64,000 nucleotides of DNA, taken from positions 15,722,328 to 15,786,327 of the forward strand of contig NW_004955438.1 of NCBI RefSeq assembly GCF_000276665.1, written 5' to 3'. This stretch comes from Chinchilla lanigera. Taxonomy: Eukaryota > Chordata > Mammalia > Rodentia > Chinchillidae. Within the stretch, counting starts at the first letter, position 1, and the number at the start of each line of letters is the position of its first letter. The translations under genes and the position numbers were made by a program. The notes beneath the pieces were generated by a model that searched no databases, was not told the DNA's origin, and worked only from the letters and a program-made list of their open reading frames with translations. Positions 23,101 to 35,100 of the stretch are shown here, in pieces.

Positions 23101-26100
23101 CAATTTTAACTTTTTAATTAGGAATAACTGATATGCTTCTAAAATTCTTAAGAAATAATGTTATATAAAATGTTTTCAGCCACTTGATTAAGGAACCTTT
23201 GTAAACTTTTCCTTACATGTTGGAAACGTTTTGTTTTCAGTCTTGGTTGGTATCAGAAGAGTCATCATTTGAAGGTCTCCAGTTTACTGAACTTTGTACC
23301 CATAGAATTTGAATGGAGTCTAAATTTACTGAAATGCTTTTATCCTAGCCTCATTAGCAATGGAAATGTAACAGTTCTAGTACATAAGTTTGAACTATTT
23401 ACTATATTGATTCTTTTTCTATTGATAACTTTTCCTCAAAAAAGACAGTAGAATGAAACTTTATAATAGAATTACAGCCTGGGTATTTTCAGGTGAGAGA
23501 TAAAGAACCAAGGTTCATATCTGTAGTGAATGTCATAGTGCGACTAGACCCATAAAAGGTAACATCATTTATTCTAATCCTGGAAGAAAGCCAAGTGTCT
23601 GATGACCATTTAGAGTATTAATACAGCCCAAACTCATAGGAAGTATCTTGGTAGGAGGGATTGGAGCCAGTGTTACATTGTTTGTCTGTTGCTGAAAGAG
23701 CTAAGAATCTAGGTTGACTACAGACAAAAACTCTGAGAGGTAGCTTCTTTAAATTCTGGAATCATTCAGATCCTTCCTGAAGAATATCTGTCTACTAATT
23801 TAGCTTGTAGTCTTCAGGTAGCTGGGTAGGGGTACGTTCCATTAAATTGTGGGTGTTCTCAGTGTGTGCTTAGTGTTTGGGCTGATCTCAGGTGAACCTT
23901 TCTGCATAGAAGATGCCATCTTGCTGTTTTCCCATCTCTATCATTCATATTTTGAAAATTATTCCATGGTTATGTAATGGAAGTCTCAATAGCTATTTTC
24001 TCAAAAGCTATATATTTCAAAGAATTTTTTAAAAGGATAAACAGAGAAATAAAATAGATCATTTTTTTGCATTTCTCCAGAAACATGGGAATTTGATGGG
24101 CATTCTCATCTTTGTGGAAATTCACTGGGAGCTTTGTATCCATTTTGGTCAATAACATTTATTTTTTATTTGATTTAAAAAGATCACTATGGTTGTTTCA
24201 TTTAACATTTACTGCTTTAGGTTTTATTTGTTTATAGAATTTTGTGCATTAGGATAGGATAGATCCTTAAAACTTAACACGTATTCCTCCTCTATGTTCA
24301 AGAAATCTTGAATAATCATAATCCCACCTGAGCCTCATCTTGTCATATATAGCTATAAACATAGGCCAAATATAATTTTAGTGATGTTCAACTCAGATAA
24401 TAGGTTAATTCCATTTATTGTGGTACTAAAATGCATGTTAATATCCTTTTCTTTTGCTGCTTTGTACATGGTATTGGCCTTTCCAAAGGATGAAAGAAGA
24501 AAATTGGTTAAGTGTACTTTGTGAGTTGCAATGTAACAATTCTTTGCTCACTAATGTGTACTTAGGTTTATTTTTATTTAAAAGTGACCAAGTGGGGATA
24601 GAAGAAAGAACAAAGGTACAAGTTCAGTAGGTACCAAAAGTGAGCCATTTGTTTAAGGAGCCTTAAGACTGTAAAAGTTAAAGATTCTTTCTAGGATTCA
24701 TGAGACCCATAACAGTTACACATGGTAAACACCTCAGAGAATAGTCTTACTTTAATAGGAAGAAATGTTATTTTCTGTTTTCCTTTTCCTTTGTTTACTC
24801 TTTCAGTCCATAATCATTTGTGGAGCTTTTGAGATGACAAGTGGCTTTTCTAAGCTTTTTCTGTGTGTTGTGTGTTTCATTACCACATGTAGAGTACAGT
24901 ATTTTGCATTCACAAAGTATAAGGTGCATGTACTGTTAGGCTGTGTCTATGCCAGTTCCCATATCCCAGGAAGGCATATACTTTTTGGAAAGGGCAAAAC
25001 CCAGTTATCTTGTTTAACTTCCCTTTGCAAAATTAGCCTGAAAATCCACTCAGGACAGGTAAATTCAAGTATTGTCACAAAATGCTGGACAAAGTAGCAT
25101 CTATGTGTCATTCAGTTTTTAAGTCACTGGAAAAGTTTCCCCAGGAAAGCTCTATTGGACTATTGAGATGCCTCTCAAAAATGTTGCCAATTATCACATA
25201 AAAAATGATAGGCAATCTTATAATAGGTTGCTTTGTTTAACATATGGATATTCGGAAGCCTGGGTAAAAAGTCAACCCATCAGTAGACTTGAAGAAACCG
25301 TTCCAGACTGTTCCAGAATGCTTTCACTGAAATGCTTGTATAGACACAGCCTAAGAGAGAATAACCTCTTAAGTGTAATTTTGACTTTCTCTCCCCAATT
25401 AGAAGAAGATAGTGTTTTTGATGAATCTGATATTCATGATACACCTACTGGACCCTGCAATAAAGAGTCTCAAACTTTTTTTGCAAGATTGAAAAGGATA
25501 GGCGGCAGCAAAATGGTGAAATATCAGCCGGTTGAGATGAATGTTCAGAGAAGTATGAATTTTTTCTCTTAGTAATTTTATGCAGAAATGTTGTACTCTA
25601 CCGTTTGTTTGGGGTGAAATCTTAATTTTATTATGTTACTACATATTTTGATATTGTTGATTTTATATATATGTATGCACAAACAGTATATATATATATA
25701 CATTTATATATATACGTGAATTAACAGATACATCATTAATGTCATGATTGTCTTCAAGGGCCATTGCTTGATTTGATTTGTTGCAAAATGTTTGCTTCTC
25801 TTCCACACAATATGAATACAGTTTCCTAGATCTGCCTCAGCCAAAAAACGATCCCCTCTTCTACGCACAAATGAATAGAGCTGAGGAATTATCCCAAAGC
25901 TTGATTTTGGAGATCAGATCTTAAACTACCTTTGTGGTTTCTTTTATTCCAAAGTTTTCCAGTTTCTGAAATTAGAACGAACCTTATAAGAATTTGGCCA
26001 GAAAGTCAGTTTTCCATTCTGGTGGAGCTGGGATTGTGATTATGATTTATGCCAATAGTGTGCCCAAATATGAGGGGAAAGATGGTAAAATCTCCAAGTA

Positions 26101-29100
26101 AAATAGTACTAGCTTTTTCTGTTTTAATCAGGTGAAATAGAACTGGCTGAATATAGAGAAACGGGTGCATTACAAGACAGCATTCTCCACTGTGTGAGAG
26201 AAGAAAGCATTCAGAAAAAAAAGCTGCGCTCTTTAAAACAAAAATCTCTTGATATAGGGAATGCAGACTCCCTCTTGTTTACATTAGATGAGCATCGTAG
26301 AAAGTCTTGCATAGATCGGTGTGACATAGATAAGCCTCCTGCCCACGCTGCTTACATCACACAAAGACAAAATGACCACGGACGTTCTAGACAGAATTCT
26401 GCTACAAGGCCTGACACCATTGAAATACCTGAGAACCCAGCAATAGAAGGTTTTCAAGAAACCCGAAGGCCTGTAATACCAGAAGTTAGGTTAAACTGCA
26501 TGGAGACGTTTGAGGTGAAAGTTGACTCTCCAGTGAAAGCGGCCCCTAAGGAGGATTTAGATCTGATAGATTTGTCCTCAGATTCAACATCCGGGCCTGA
26601 AAAACACTCCATACTCTCAACCTCAGACAGTGACTCTCTTATATTTGAACCTCTTCCACCTCTCAGAATTGTGGAGAGTGATGAAGAGGAAATGATGAAC
26701 CAAGGAAGTGATGGCCCCTCTGGTAACAATGCTGCCTCTTCCCCCTCCACCCCGAGCCATCCCTCCATCCTCAGCCTCAGCACAACTCCTCTTGTGCAAG
26801 TAAGTGTGGAGGACTGTTCCAAAGACTTCTCCTCTAAGGACTCAGGAAATAATCAGTCAGCAGATAAGAAAGACTCTGCGCTCATATCTTTGGGAGATCC
26901 TACAGACTCAGAAGATTTGTCAAAACCAGAAGAACTGCGAGAGTTCTCCTCTGGCAGCCCACTAACACTTAAACAAAAGCGAGACCTCCTTCAGAAGTCA
27001 TTTGCTCTCCCTGAGATGTCAGTGGATGATAATCCTGACTCTAGCACTGAGGAAGAGAAGCCTGGGCAAATGCCAACCTCAGGAGCAAAAACTGTACTTC
27101 TCAAAGTTCCTGAAGATGCTGAGAATCCAACAGAAAGTGAGAAACCTGATACTAGTGCCGAATCTGATACAGAACAGAATCCTGAAAGGAAGATGGAGGA
27201 GGATGGAGCTGAAGAATCAGAATTTAAGATTCAGATTGTTCCCAGGCAGAGGAAACAGAGAAAGATTGCTGTCAGTGCTATCCAGAGAGAGTACCTTGAC
27301 ATCTCCTTCAACATTCTAGACAAATTGGGAGAACAGAAAGATCCAGGTAAGCTCATCTCTGTTCTTTTTCCCAGCCTTACCTTCAAGTTTGTGCATCTTA
27401 CTTGGTAGAGTTTTGGCAGAGAATATGCATCAAAATCACAATCTTATAATGTCAGGGTGTGACATTATAATCGCTTCATAACCACTCTGAATCCTTCCTG
27501 CTTACTAGAATATGGTGGATTCAGATGTGGTTCTACTGGCTCCATAAATGTTTCTGTGTTTGTTGTTTCTAAACTCTATAGTTAATTCTTGACTGTGCTT
27601 GGCAGCAACAGGCAATGGTTCATATCAGGATATTTCAAATGAAATTTTGGCCTATCTCAAACAGAAGCCATAAATTTGAACTCATTTTGCTTGTTTCCTT
27701 GCTCTATTATGATATAATCCAAAGGAGGAGCAAATGTGAAAGGCTAAAATAAAGCAAAGATACTTGAAATGATTAGGAACTGACTATATAATCATTTAGA
27801 ATCTGCAATTGATTTACTAACCAAATATCAGGAACCAGAAACTACCAGTTACTATCTAGGCCCTACTCCACGGACACGATTTGTTGATGAAATTGGCAGA
27901 GCGCATGGATTTCTTGTCTCAAGCATCACTTCCTGTGATGAGACAGGAGACACTATTTCTTAGAATATAATGGTGGACTAATACTATACCTCATCCTAAA
28001 GTATAGTCTTCTGTGATACTGCAATACTGTTTGGACAGTGACACTTATTTTAGTATATTCATAGACTAGAGAACATTGAGAACCAGCAAAGACCTTACAG
28101 ACCTGTCGTCTAGCCCTCTTTTTATACAAGAGGATTCTGAGGCTTAGAGGAGGTAATGATGTACTTTGTCCCAGATCAAACTGCTAGGTCTGTCCTCCCA
28201 ATTCTAGTCCTACTTTATTCACTGCTTCGTCTTAAAGTAACTTCATGAGAATGTGCTTGGGCTCTTTTAGTTTGCTCTGGGTTGATAGGACAGAGCTGTG
28301 TATGTTATAGATGTTCTGTAAGAATCTGCTAACTGAACAACAGAGTATTTGGAGAGGGTCATGCTCTGGCAAGAGAGAGGGGAAAAAAGGTTCTGTACAT
28401 AGCAAGAAAATATAAGAAAGTCTGGAAGATTTGAAAGGAAACCGGGATGCCTTTTTACTGTTTGGAGCCAGGAAAATTGCTGCATAAAGGTGAAGGTTAG
28501 CATTGGCCTAGAAACTATAGGGATTTGTAGGGTAGGATTTATAGGGCCCCAGGGTGGGCAAATAGGTTGTAGTGTGTGTTTGTGTCCATGTATTACCTAC
28601 TTCATTCACCCTTAGGTCTGTTGCTCCCTGGCTACCAAGGAGGAAATTGTTTGTGTTTGTTTGTTTTTAAATTGTTTTTGAATTCATACATTTGATACTA
28701 GATCAAGGGAAAAGTATTTGACAGTTATAATAATGTGTTTTTTTAGTTTATTAGTATATGTGTGTAGCCATAATGTTTACATTTTTTGTGGGCAGTTGGT
28801 ACATGTACACAACACATCTTAATTCTTTTTTCCAACCCTTTTCCTCACCCTCCCTCCCCCTCCACCTATCTCTTGATCACCTTTTTATTTTTGTACCTTT
28901 TTGTTTTGTATGTTTGTAGTACATAATGTTTACGTTCCTTGTGTGGAGTTGTATATGCAAATAACACATTCCAATTCTTTTTTTTTTTTTATCCCTTAGC
29001 CCTTTCTCACTCCTACCTCTCTCCATTTTTAAATATTTTATATTATTGTAATACTTTATATCTCTGTAGTGCTCTGCCTCCCACAGACACACAGATCTTC

Positions 29101-32100
29101 TGCCCTTCCCTCCTGGGCCCTGGAAGGAGGCCCCCATGGACTCAGAGAGAGTATGACTCAGATTTCTCTAGACTTTCTTGCCTCTCTCAGCAGGAGTGAG
29201 AGAGCCCCAGACACCTACCTCTCCTAATTGTTGCAGACTCACAGCCTTGCCTCTGCTAATTACCTGGAGCCTAGGACTAATGTTACTGTTCACTTTCTCT
29301 GTGTCAGTTTCTCTTTGTGAGACATCCCAGAGTGCTGGGTCACTCCTCATCTCCCTCTCTAAGATTTCCATAAGGCCTTACACACTTTCTGTTCTGAAGT
29401 TTTCTACCAATCTACCCCAATTCACAAGCAAGCTTGATCCTAGCCTGGGCAACTTAGTGATTTAGTGAGATCATGTCTCCAAAACAAAAAAAGAAGAAGA
29501 GGAGGAGGAAGAGAACAGGGAGAGGAAGGAAGGGAAAAAGGGGAGGAAGGGAAGGGGAAGGAAGAGGAGCTAGCTCAGAGAAAAACCCTGAGTTCAATTC
29601 CCAGTACCACAAACACATCCTTCCCCTATGTCCTCAGAAATTCAAGATCCTTCATGAACAAGATCCCTTCTATGTTCGCTCCCCCGTGATTATTTCGTTG
29701 CCTCTAATGGAAGCCCACCTCTCCCTAAAGATACTGCTTTCCTAACAGCCCTACCTTATTAGCCCTGGGCCAGCAGTTAGGCGTCTTTCTTGACCATCGT
29801 TTCCCCTTTCAGACCATTCCCTCTTTGTGTCTAAAAATTCCCAGTTGTGAATCTGCTGTCCTCTCACCATGCCACTCACAGTCTCATTGTTACACCATTG
29901 CTAAACCGGCTTTTTCTTATTTGCTGACAAATATGATTCCTAGGTCTTCTTACTCTTCCAAATTATTGCTGCCTTAATACTTGTTGATTTCAACATTAGT
30001 GACTCTTGTGGCAGTCTGGCTTTGCCTCTCAGTTCGTTGAATACATCTTCTCCAGGTTTTTTTTCCTCCACCTTAGCTCAACTATTTATTGCCATGGTCA
30101 TATCACAGACCTTGTTATTACTAATAACCATAATCTTCTGATAGTCTTGATTCATTTCCTAGTCTCTGATTACCGTTCTCTCTCTTTTCTTATTTACTAT
30201 ACCATCTTTCAACAGCTTTTCCCTACTTCATGTCCTCTCTCCTCACTCATCTTAAATTTGAAGTTTAAGTATAATCTCTCCCTGCCTATACCTTTTGCTT
30301 TCTCAGATTTGTTTGACTAAACACAACTCTTGTCAAATCAAACTCTCTATTTACCAGTACGTGTACCTGTCAGATGAATATGACTAGAAAAAACACATAA
30401 TGTAGACTTACTCATTTGAATTTCATGACCGTAAGCCTTCCCTGGGCCCTTAATGCCACCTAGCAGGCATACCATTTTCTTGATCCATATTTCTAGTCCC
30501 TCAAATGATGATTTGGTAGCTACTTTTCTCCCCAAACTTTCAATAATTTTTCCTATTTGATGTCATCAGAAAGAATTTCCACAGCCTTCCACCTCCTTCC
30601 TTTCAGCATCTGCATATATACACTCAGCCTTTTTTTTTCTGTGTTCCTGTCCAAGATCCTGTTTTGTCTGTATTTCCTGCAGTCTAGTCAAAGATATAAG
30701 TTCCCCAAATTCTCCACTCTTTCTCTTCCATTTTTTCTTTCTAAAGGACTCTTGACTTGAGCATAAAGACATAATCTTATTTCTCTCTGTTTATTAAAAA
30801 CCAAACAAATGTTCTTTATCCTAATTCTCCCAACTATTATCACTATCTCCAATTTTCTCCCATTCTATTAATTCTAAAAGTCATTCTTATGAAGCTTTCA
30901 CTCCCACTCCACCACCAAAACTGCACCTGTTAAGGTCACCAGGGACCTCTATTGCTGAATGCAATGGCCAACTCTTAGATCTTTTCCTCTGACATGTCTA
31001 CAATATTTGATCTAGTTGATTGCTTGCATTTAACTTGGCTTTCAGAATTCTGTACTCTCTTGGTTTTCCTCTTATTCGGTGATCACTCCTTCTCAATCTC
31101 TTTTGCTGGTTCTCCTTTCTTCCCTAATGAAAGAGTCTGAGGTCTCTCTTCTTGATCATTTTCTCTACGGATGTTCACTTTCTTGGTGAACTTAGCTAGT
31201 CTTACAGATTTATGTATTGTTTGTATGCTGAAACAACAGCATACAGTTACCTATTGCTAATAATCATCAGCAGCATACAACAATAAGTATTTAGTTTATG
31301 AGTCCCATGGTCATCTTGGGATGAGCTAAACTAGGTTGGACTTAGCTGGGTGGCCAGGATCTGCTACTCATGCCTGCCAACCTCCTCTAGGCACCATGAG
31401 GCCTGGGAACATTTTCTCATGGTAATAATGGAGCCATAAGAGAGCAAACCCAAAGTACTTTTCAAGCCTTTGGTCACACTATCCTTGCATACATTTTGTT
31501 AACCAGGACAAACCACACGGATTAACTGAAGCCAAGAGGGGAAATGTACTGTGCCTCTTTATGGGGAGGAACTTGAAAAATCACACTGTGATTGGCATAA
31601 ATTCAGGGAGTGAAGAACTGGGATCACATCTCTCAAATACTTCATGGGATGTATTCATAGTAAAAAATGTGTTGGTCATCTGAAATTAAAATTTAACTGA
31701 GAATTCTTTTTTATCTGGCAACCTTGATCTACCTTCAAAACATCCAGAATGTGACACCTTCTTAAAAGGTGTACATTGATTGATTGCTTCTACCCTGGTC
31801 TAAGCCACAAATATCTCTTACCTGACAACTCCTAAAACCTCCTAACTGGTCTCCCACCTTCTACCTTTATTGTTTTCCTGTCCTTTCAACACAATACCTA
31901 CATGAGTCTGTCAAACATGAGATCATACGTTCTAGTGGCTCCTCATCTCTTTTACAGTAATATATCAAATTCTTTAAGTGCCCAGAAATCTCTACATCGT
32001 TCCTGTCCTCTTTAGTTGTCTTACTTCTCTTGCACTATTCTTTCCACAATGTTACTTCCCCACTGTTATCTCTTGCCATTTCTTGAATATTTCCTACATG

Positions 32101-35100
32101 TTCTTACTGTAAGGCCTTTATACCAGCTGTTCCCTCAATCTGGAACTGTCTGATAGCTGCTTGGCTCACTCCCTCTGTCCTTTTCAGTCAAACATCAGGC
32201 TCCCAATGAGACCAGCTCTGGACTATAACACACCTTTCTACCCCTACCTGGCATTTTGGTATCTTTTTTCTCTATATCTCTTCTACAAAGAATTGATCTT
32301 CTAACATACAATAATTTATTTACCTTTACACATATTATGGTCTGTCTCTCCCTACAACATTAAAGGCAATGTTTTTTGTCTGGTTTGTTCACTGATTCTA
32401 TTCCAGTTGCTGGCAAATATCTGATGAATGAGTAGCATAATACTACATTTTGTGCATATCAGTGCACAAAACTTAGTACAAGCTTGTTAAGACAAGGAGA
32501 TACCTAGGTTCAATTTTTTTTTTTTTTTTTTTTTTTGAGACAGCGTCTCACTCTGTAATTTAAACTGGGCTTGAACTCACTATGTAGCCCAGGCTGGCCT
32601 TGAACTTGCAGTGATCCTCCTGCCTCAGGCTCCCAAGCCCTGGGATTAAAGGCGTGCACTACCATGCCTGGCGTAGGTTCAAATTTTGTCTTAAACTGTA
32701 TAGAAATAAAGGGCTTCATAACATGACTGAGAAAAGATTAAAGCATTTTAGTATACTAGTGATTGTTAATAATTTTCTTTCAGTAATGATGTTTAAGATT
32801 TTAGATACATCAGGGATTTTGATAATGTACCAAAAACTCCAAAAGTTGTAATAACCTTCTAAAGAATTCTTGAAAATTAGTTTTAAGTTTTCCCTTTCTA
32901 GTTTCTGGTGAGATTATTATGGCATAGTTGCAACACACATAGAGTAGCAGCAAATAAGGATAAGAGCAGTAATTAAGAATATTTTGGACTTATCATTTGG
33001 GAAGGACACAGAGAAAAAAAATACCTAAGCTTTAATATCATGATGAGTAAAATAGCAAAATTAGTAGTTATTTTATACTCTGTTAAGCAGGCTTGGGAAA
33101 CTTTACAACAGTTATACTTTTCTATTATCAAGAAGTTATTAACATGGCAGCCATAGTTATTCAGAAAAACCTCTGAGAATAGAAAGTAAATGTTCCAAAA
33201 TCAGCACTCAAAAATTTTCTTTCAGACCCCCACCTAGTGTCTTTTTTTTTTTTATTTCTGACAGTTTATCAGGCTTAATCAATTATAGCAGAGAATACTT
33301 AATTTGTATGTGCATAAGAATGTATAGTAGATTATTCTGTGGCAAGAAAAAACAATTAGCACTATGAAAAAGATGAGACAAAATATTTTTAAGTTTAACA
33401 ACTTGAAGCTGTTTAGGGTAGGTATCCCTTATTGACACCACAGTGTCATAGTTGTAACTCCCAAGTCAGCAAGATGCTTAGTATACTCGTTGCCTAGTGC
33501 TGCTGATCACAGAAGATGTGTAAAGAAGTTTAGGAGGTTTGCTGTGACAAACCACTAAACTTTTCAGACAAGGACAGTGTGTAGTTACCTAGAATAACAT
33601 GGGCCAGCTTGTTTTCCATTATTGATAGGCAAATATTATATGCAAGAAAAATTTCACCATCATCCATTACCTTTTTTTATTTGTTTGTTTTTGTTTTGTT
33701 TTTGTTTTTCTTCTGGTACCATGAGGAATTGAACTCATGACCTTGCGCTTACCAGGCAGGCGCTGTGCTACTGAGCTAAATCCCCAGCCCCTCCATTATC
33801 AAATAGGAGAAGGAACTGGTATAGTCTGTTTTTTGTTTAACTAATAAAATGTAATATCTGAGTATTTGATTTTACATTCAGTGCTTACCTTCTGGTTTAA
33901 CAAATTTATAGCCATGTAAACAATTACATTATAGTGTGATAAGTTTGGAAAAGGTTAAGGACAAGGTGGCTATAATTACATAACAGGGCTACCCGGCCTG
34001 GTGTTTAACATTTTGGGAGGAAAATGGGGCCCTGGAAGCCTCCTTGGAAACAGAATTTTCTGTATGAATTGAGACATAAATGATGAGTAGGAAACTACCA
34101 GGCAAAGGTGGAAAAAGATAGGTGGAATGGAATATTTAAGCATCTTTAGGTGTTAGACGAAATATTCAGTATGGGAAGTTTAACCAACTAGTCAAGGATA
34201 TGCATTGTGAACATTCTCAGCTTTAGCTCTGTAATCATGCTATCAGTCTCTAAGAGACATACCCATAGATGCAGAATGTAGTGCAGAATTGGCTCTCTAT
34301 GGTATGTTATCCCTTTAATTATAGGGCCAGAAAGTACATAAAGATTTGAGCAAGTGTAATAGGCAAGAGGGAAAAAGATGGAAAAGCTTCTTGAACTTGC
34401 TTTTCCTAAGTGTCTGAGTTTTAAATAATGTTTCCATTTGTAGATCCCTCTACCAAAGGACTTTCAACTTTGGAAATGCCGCGAGAATCTTCATCGGCCC
34501 CTACATTAGAAGCAGGTGTGCCAGAAACAAGTAGTCATTCCTCAATATCAAGTAAGATTTCCTCTGGTGATCAGTTCACTTGTGCATTGATATTAGACAC
34601 AATCTGATGCATTTCTTCCAATTTTTCAAGTTTGTTTTATTTTTTTCTTTTTTAAATGTTGTGTTAGCTCTTGGTGAAACTATGTTATATGCTCTGGGAG
34701 GCCTTGAGAAGTAACATGGCCCACTTTTGTCTAAATATTAAGTATCTGATTACTCATATGGTTACTGATTAGCCAAGAATCTTAATTTGGTGAAGAATAA
34801 TCACTAAATTTCATCATTCAATAAAATAAAAGCCATCTATTACTAACCTGAACATAAAACATGATTCTGGTTATACAGCATATGCAAAGCACTGTCCATG
34901 GCAGGATTATACATGGAACATGTTTATTAAATTTGAGTCAATTCTAACATAGACATTTTTTCTAGGTTATCATATAATAAATGTATCATCTATCATAATA
35001 TTACAGTCCTAACTGAATCTAGCATTTTTGGATTGAAAAATTAAGACAGTATTTATAGGCTCTATAGTTAAAACAGCATTTCATAGGCTCTATAGGAAGC

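Larger units (their letters stand above)
27347..34443 (+). other. Large intron between exons 9 and 10
   Basis: A 7.1-kb phase-1 intron. It contains a near-duplicated block (28769 and 28922), a B1/ID-type dimer with purine-rich linker (29435-29615), a long L2 LINE interrupted by an LTR (29640-32435), a B1 SINE (32514-32673) and an ID SINE (33672-33791). I recognise nothing in 27410-28760 apart from a possible MIR-like fragment near 28100-28250. Confidence 0.7.

Noticed and set aside
24765..25097. A 110-codon plus-strand frame in the intron before exon 8
   Set aside because: No recognisable protein features and no phase-compatible splice sites.
25168..25402. Upstream extension of the exon 8 frame
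   Set aside because: The frame is open by chance; the strong acceptor at 25401-25402 and fit to the exon 7 phase define the true exon start.
26454..26822. A 122-codon minus-strand open frame inside exon 9
   Set aside because: Antisense shadow of the long serine-rich exon, where minus-strand stops are scarce because of codon composition.
27002..27319. A 105-codon frame on the plus strand, offset from exon 9
   Set aside because: Overlaps the UNC79 frame in another phase; no splice support and a composition typical of a shifted frame.
32510..32719. A 69-codon minus-strand frame
   Set aside because: It is translation of a B1 SINE, not a gene.
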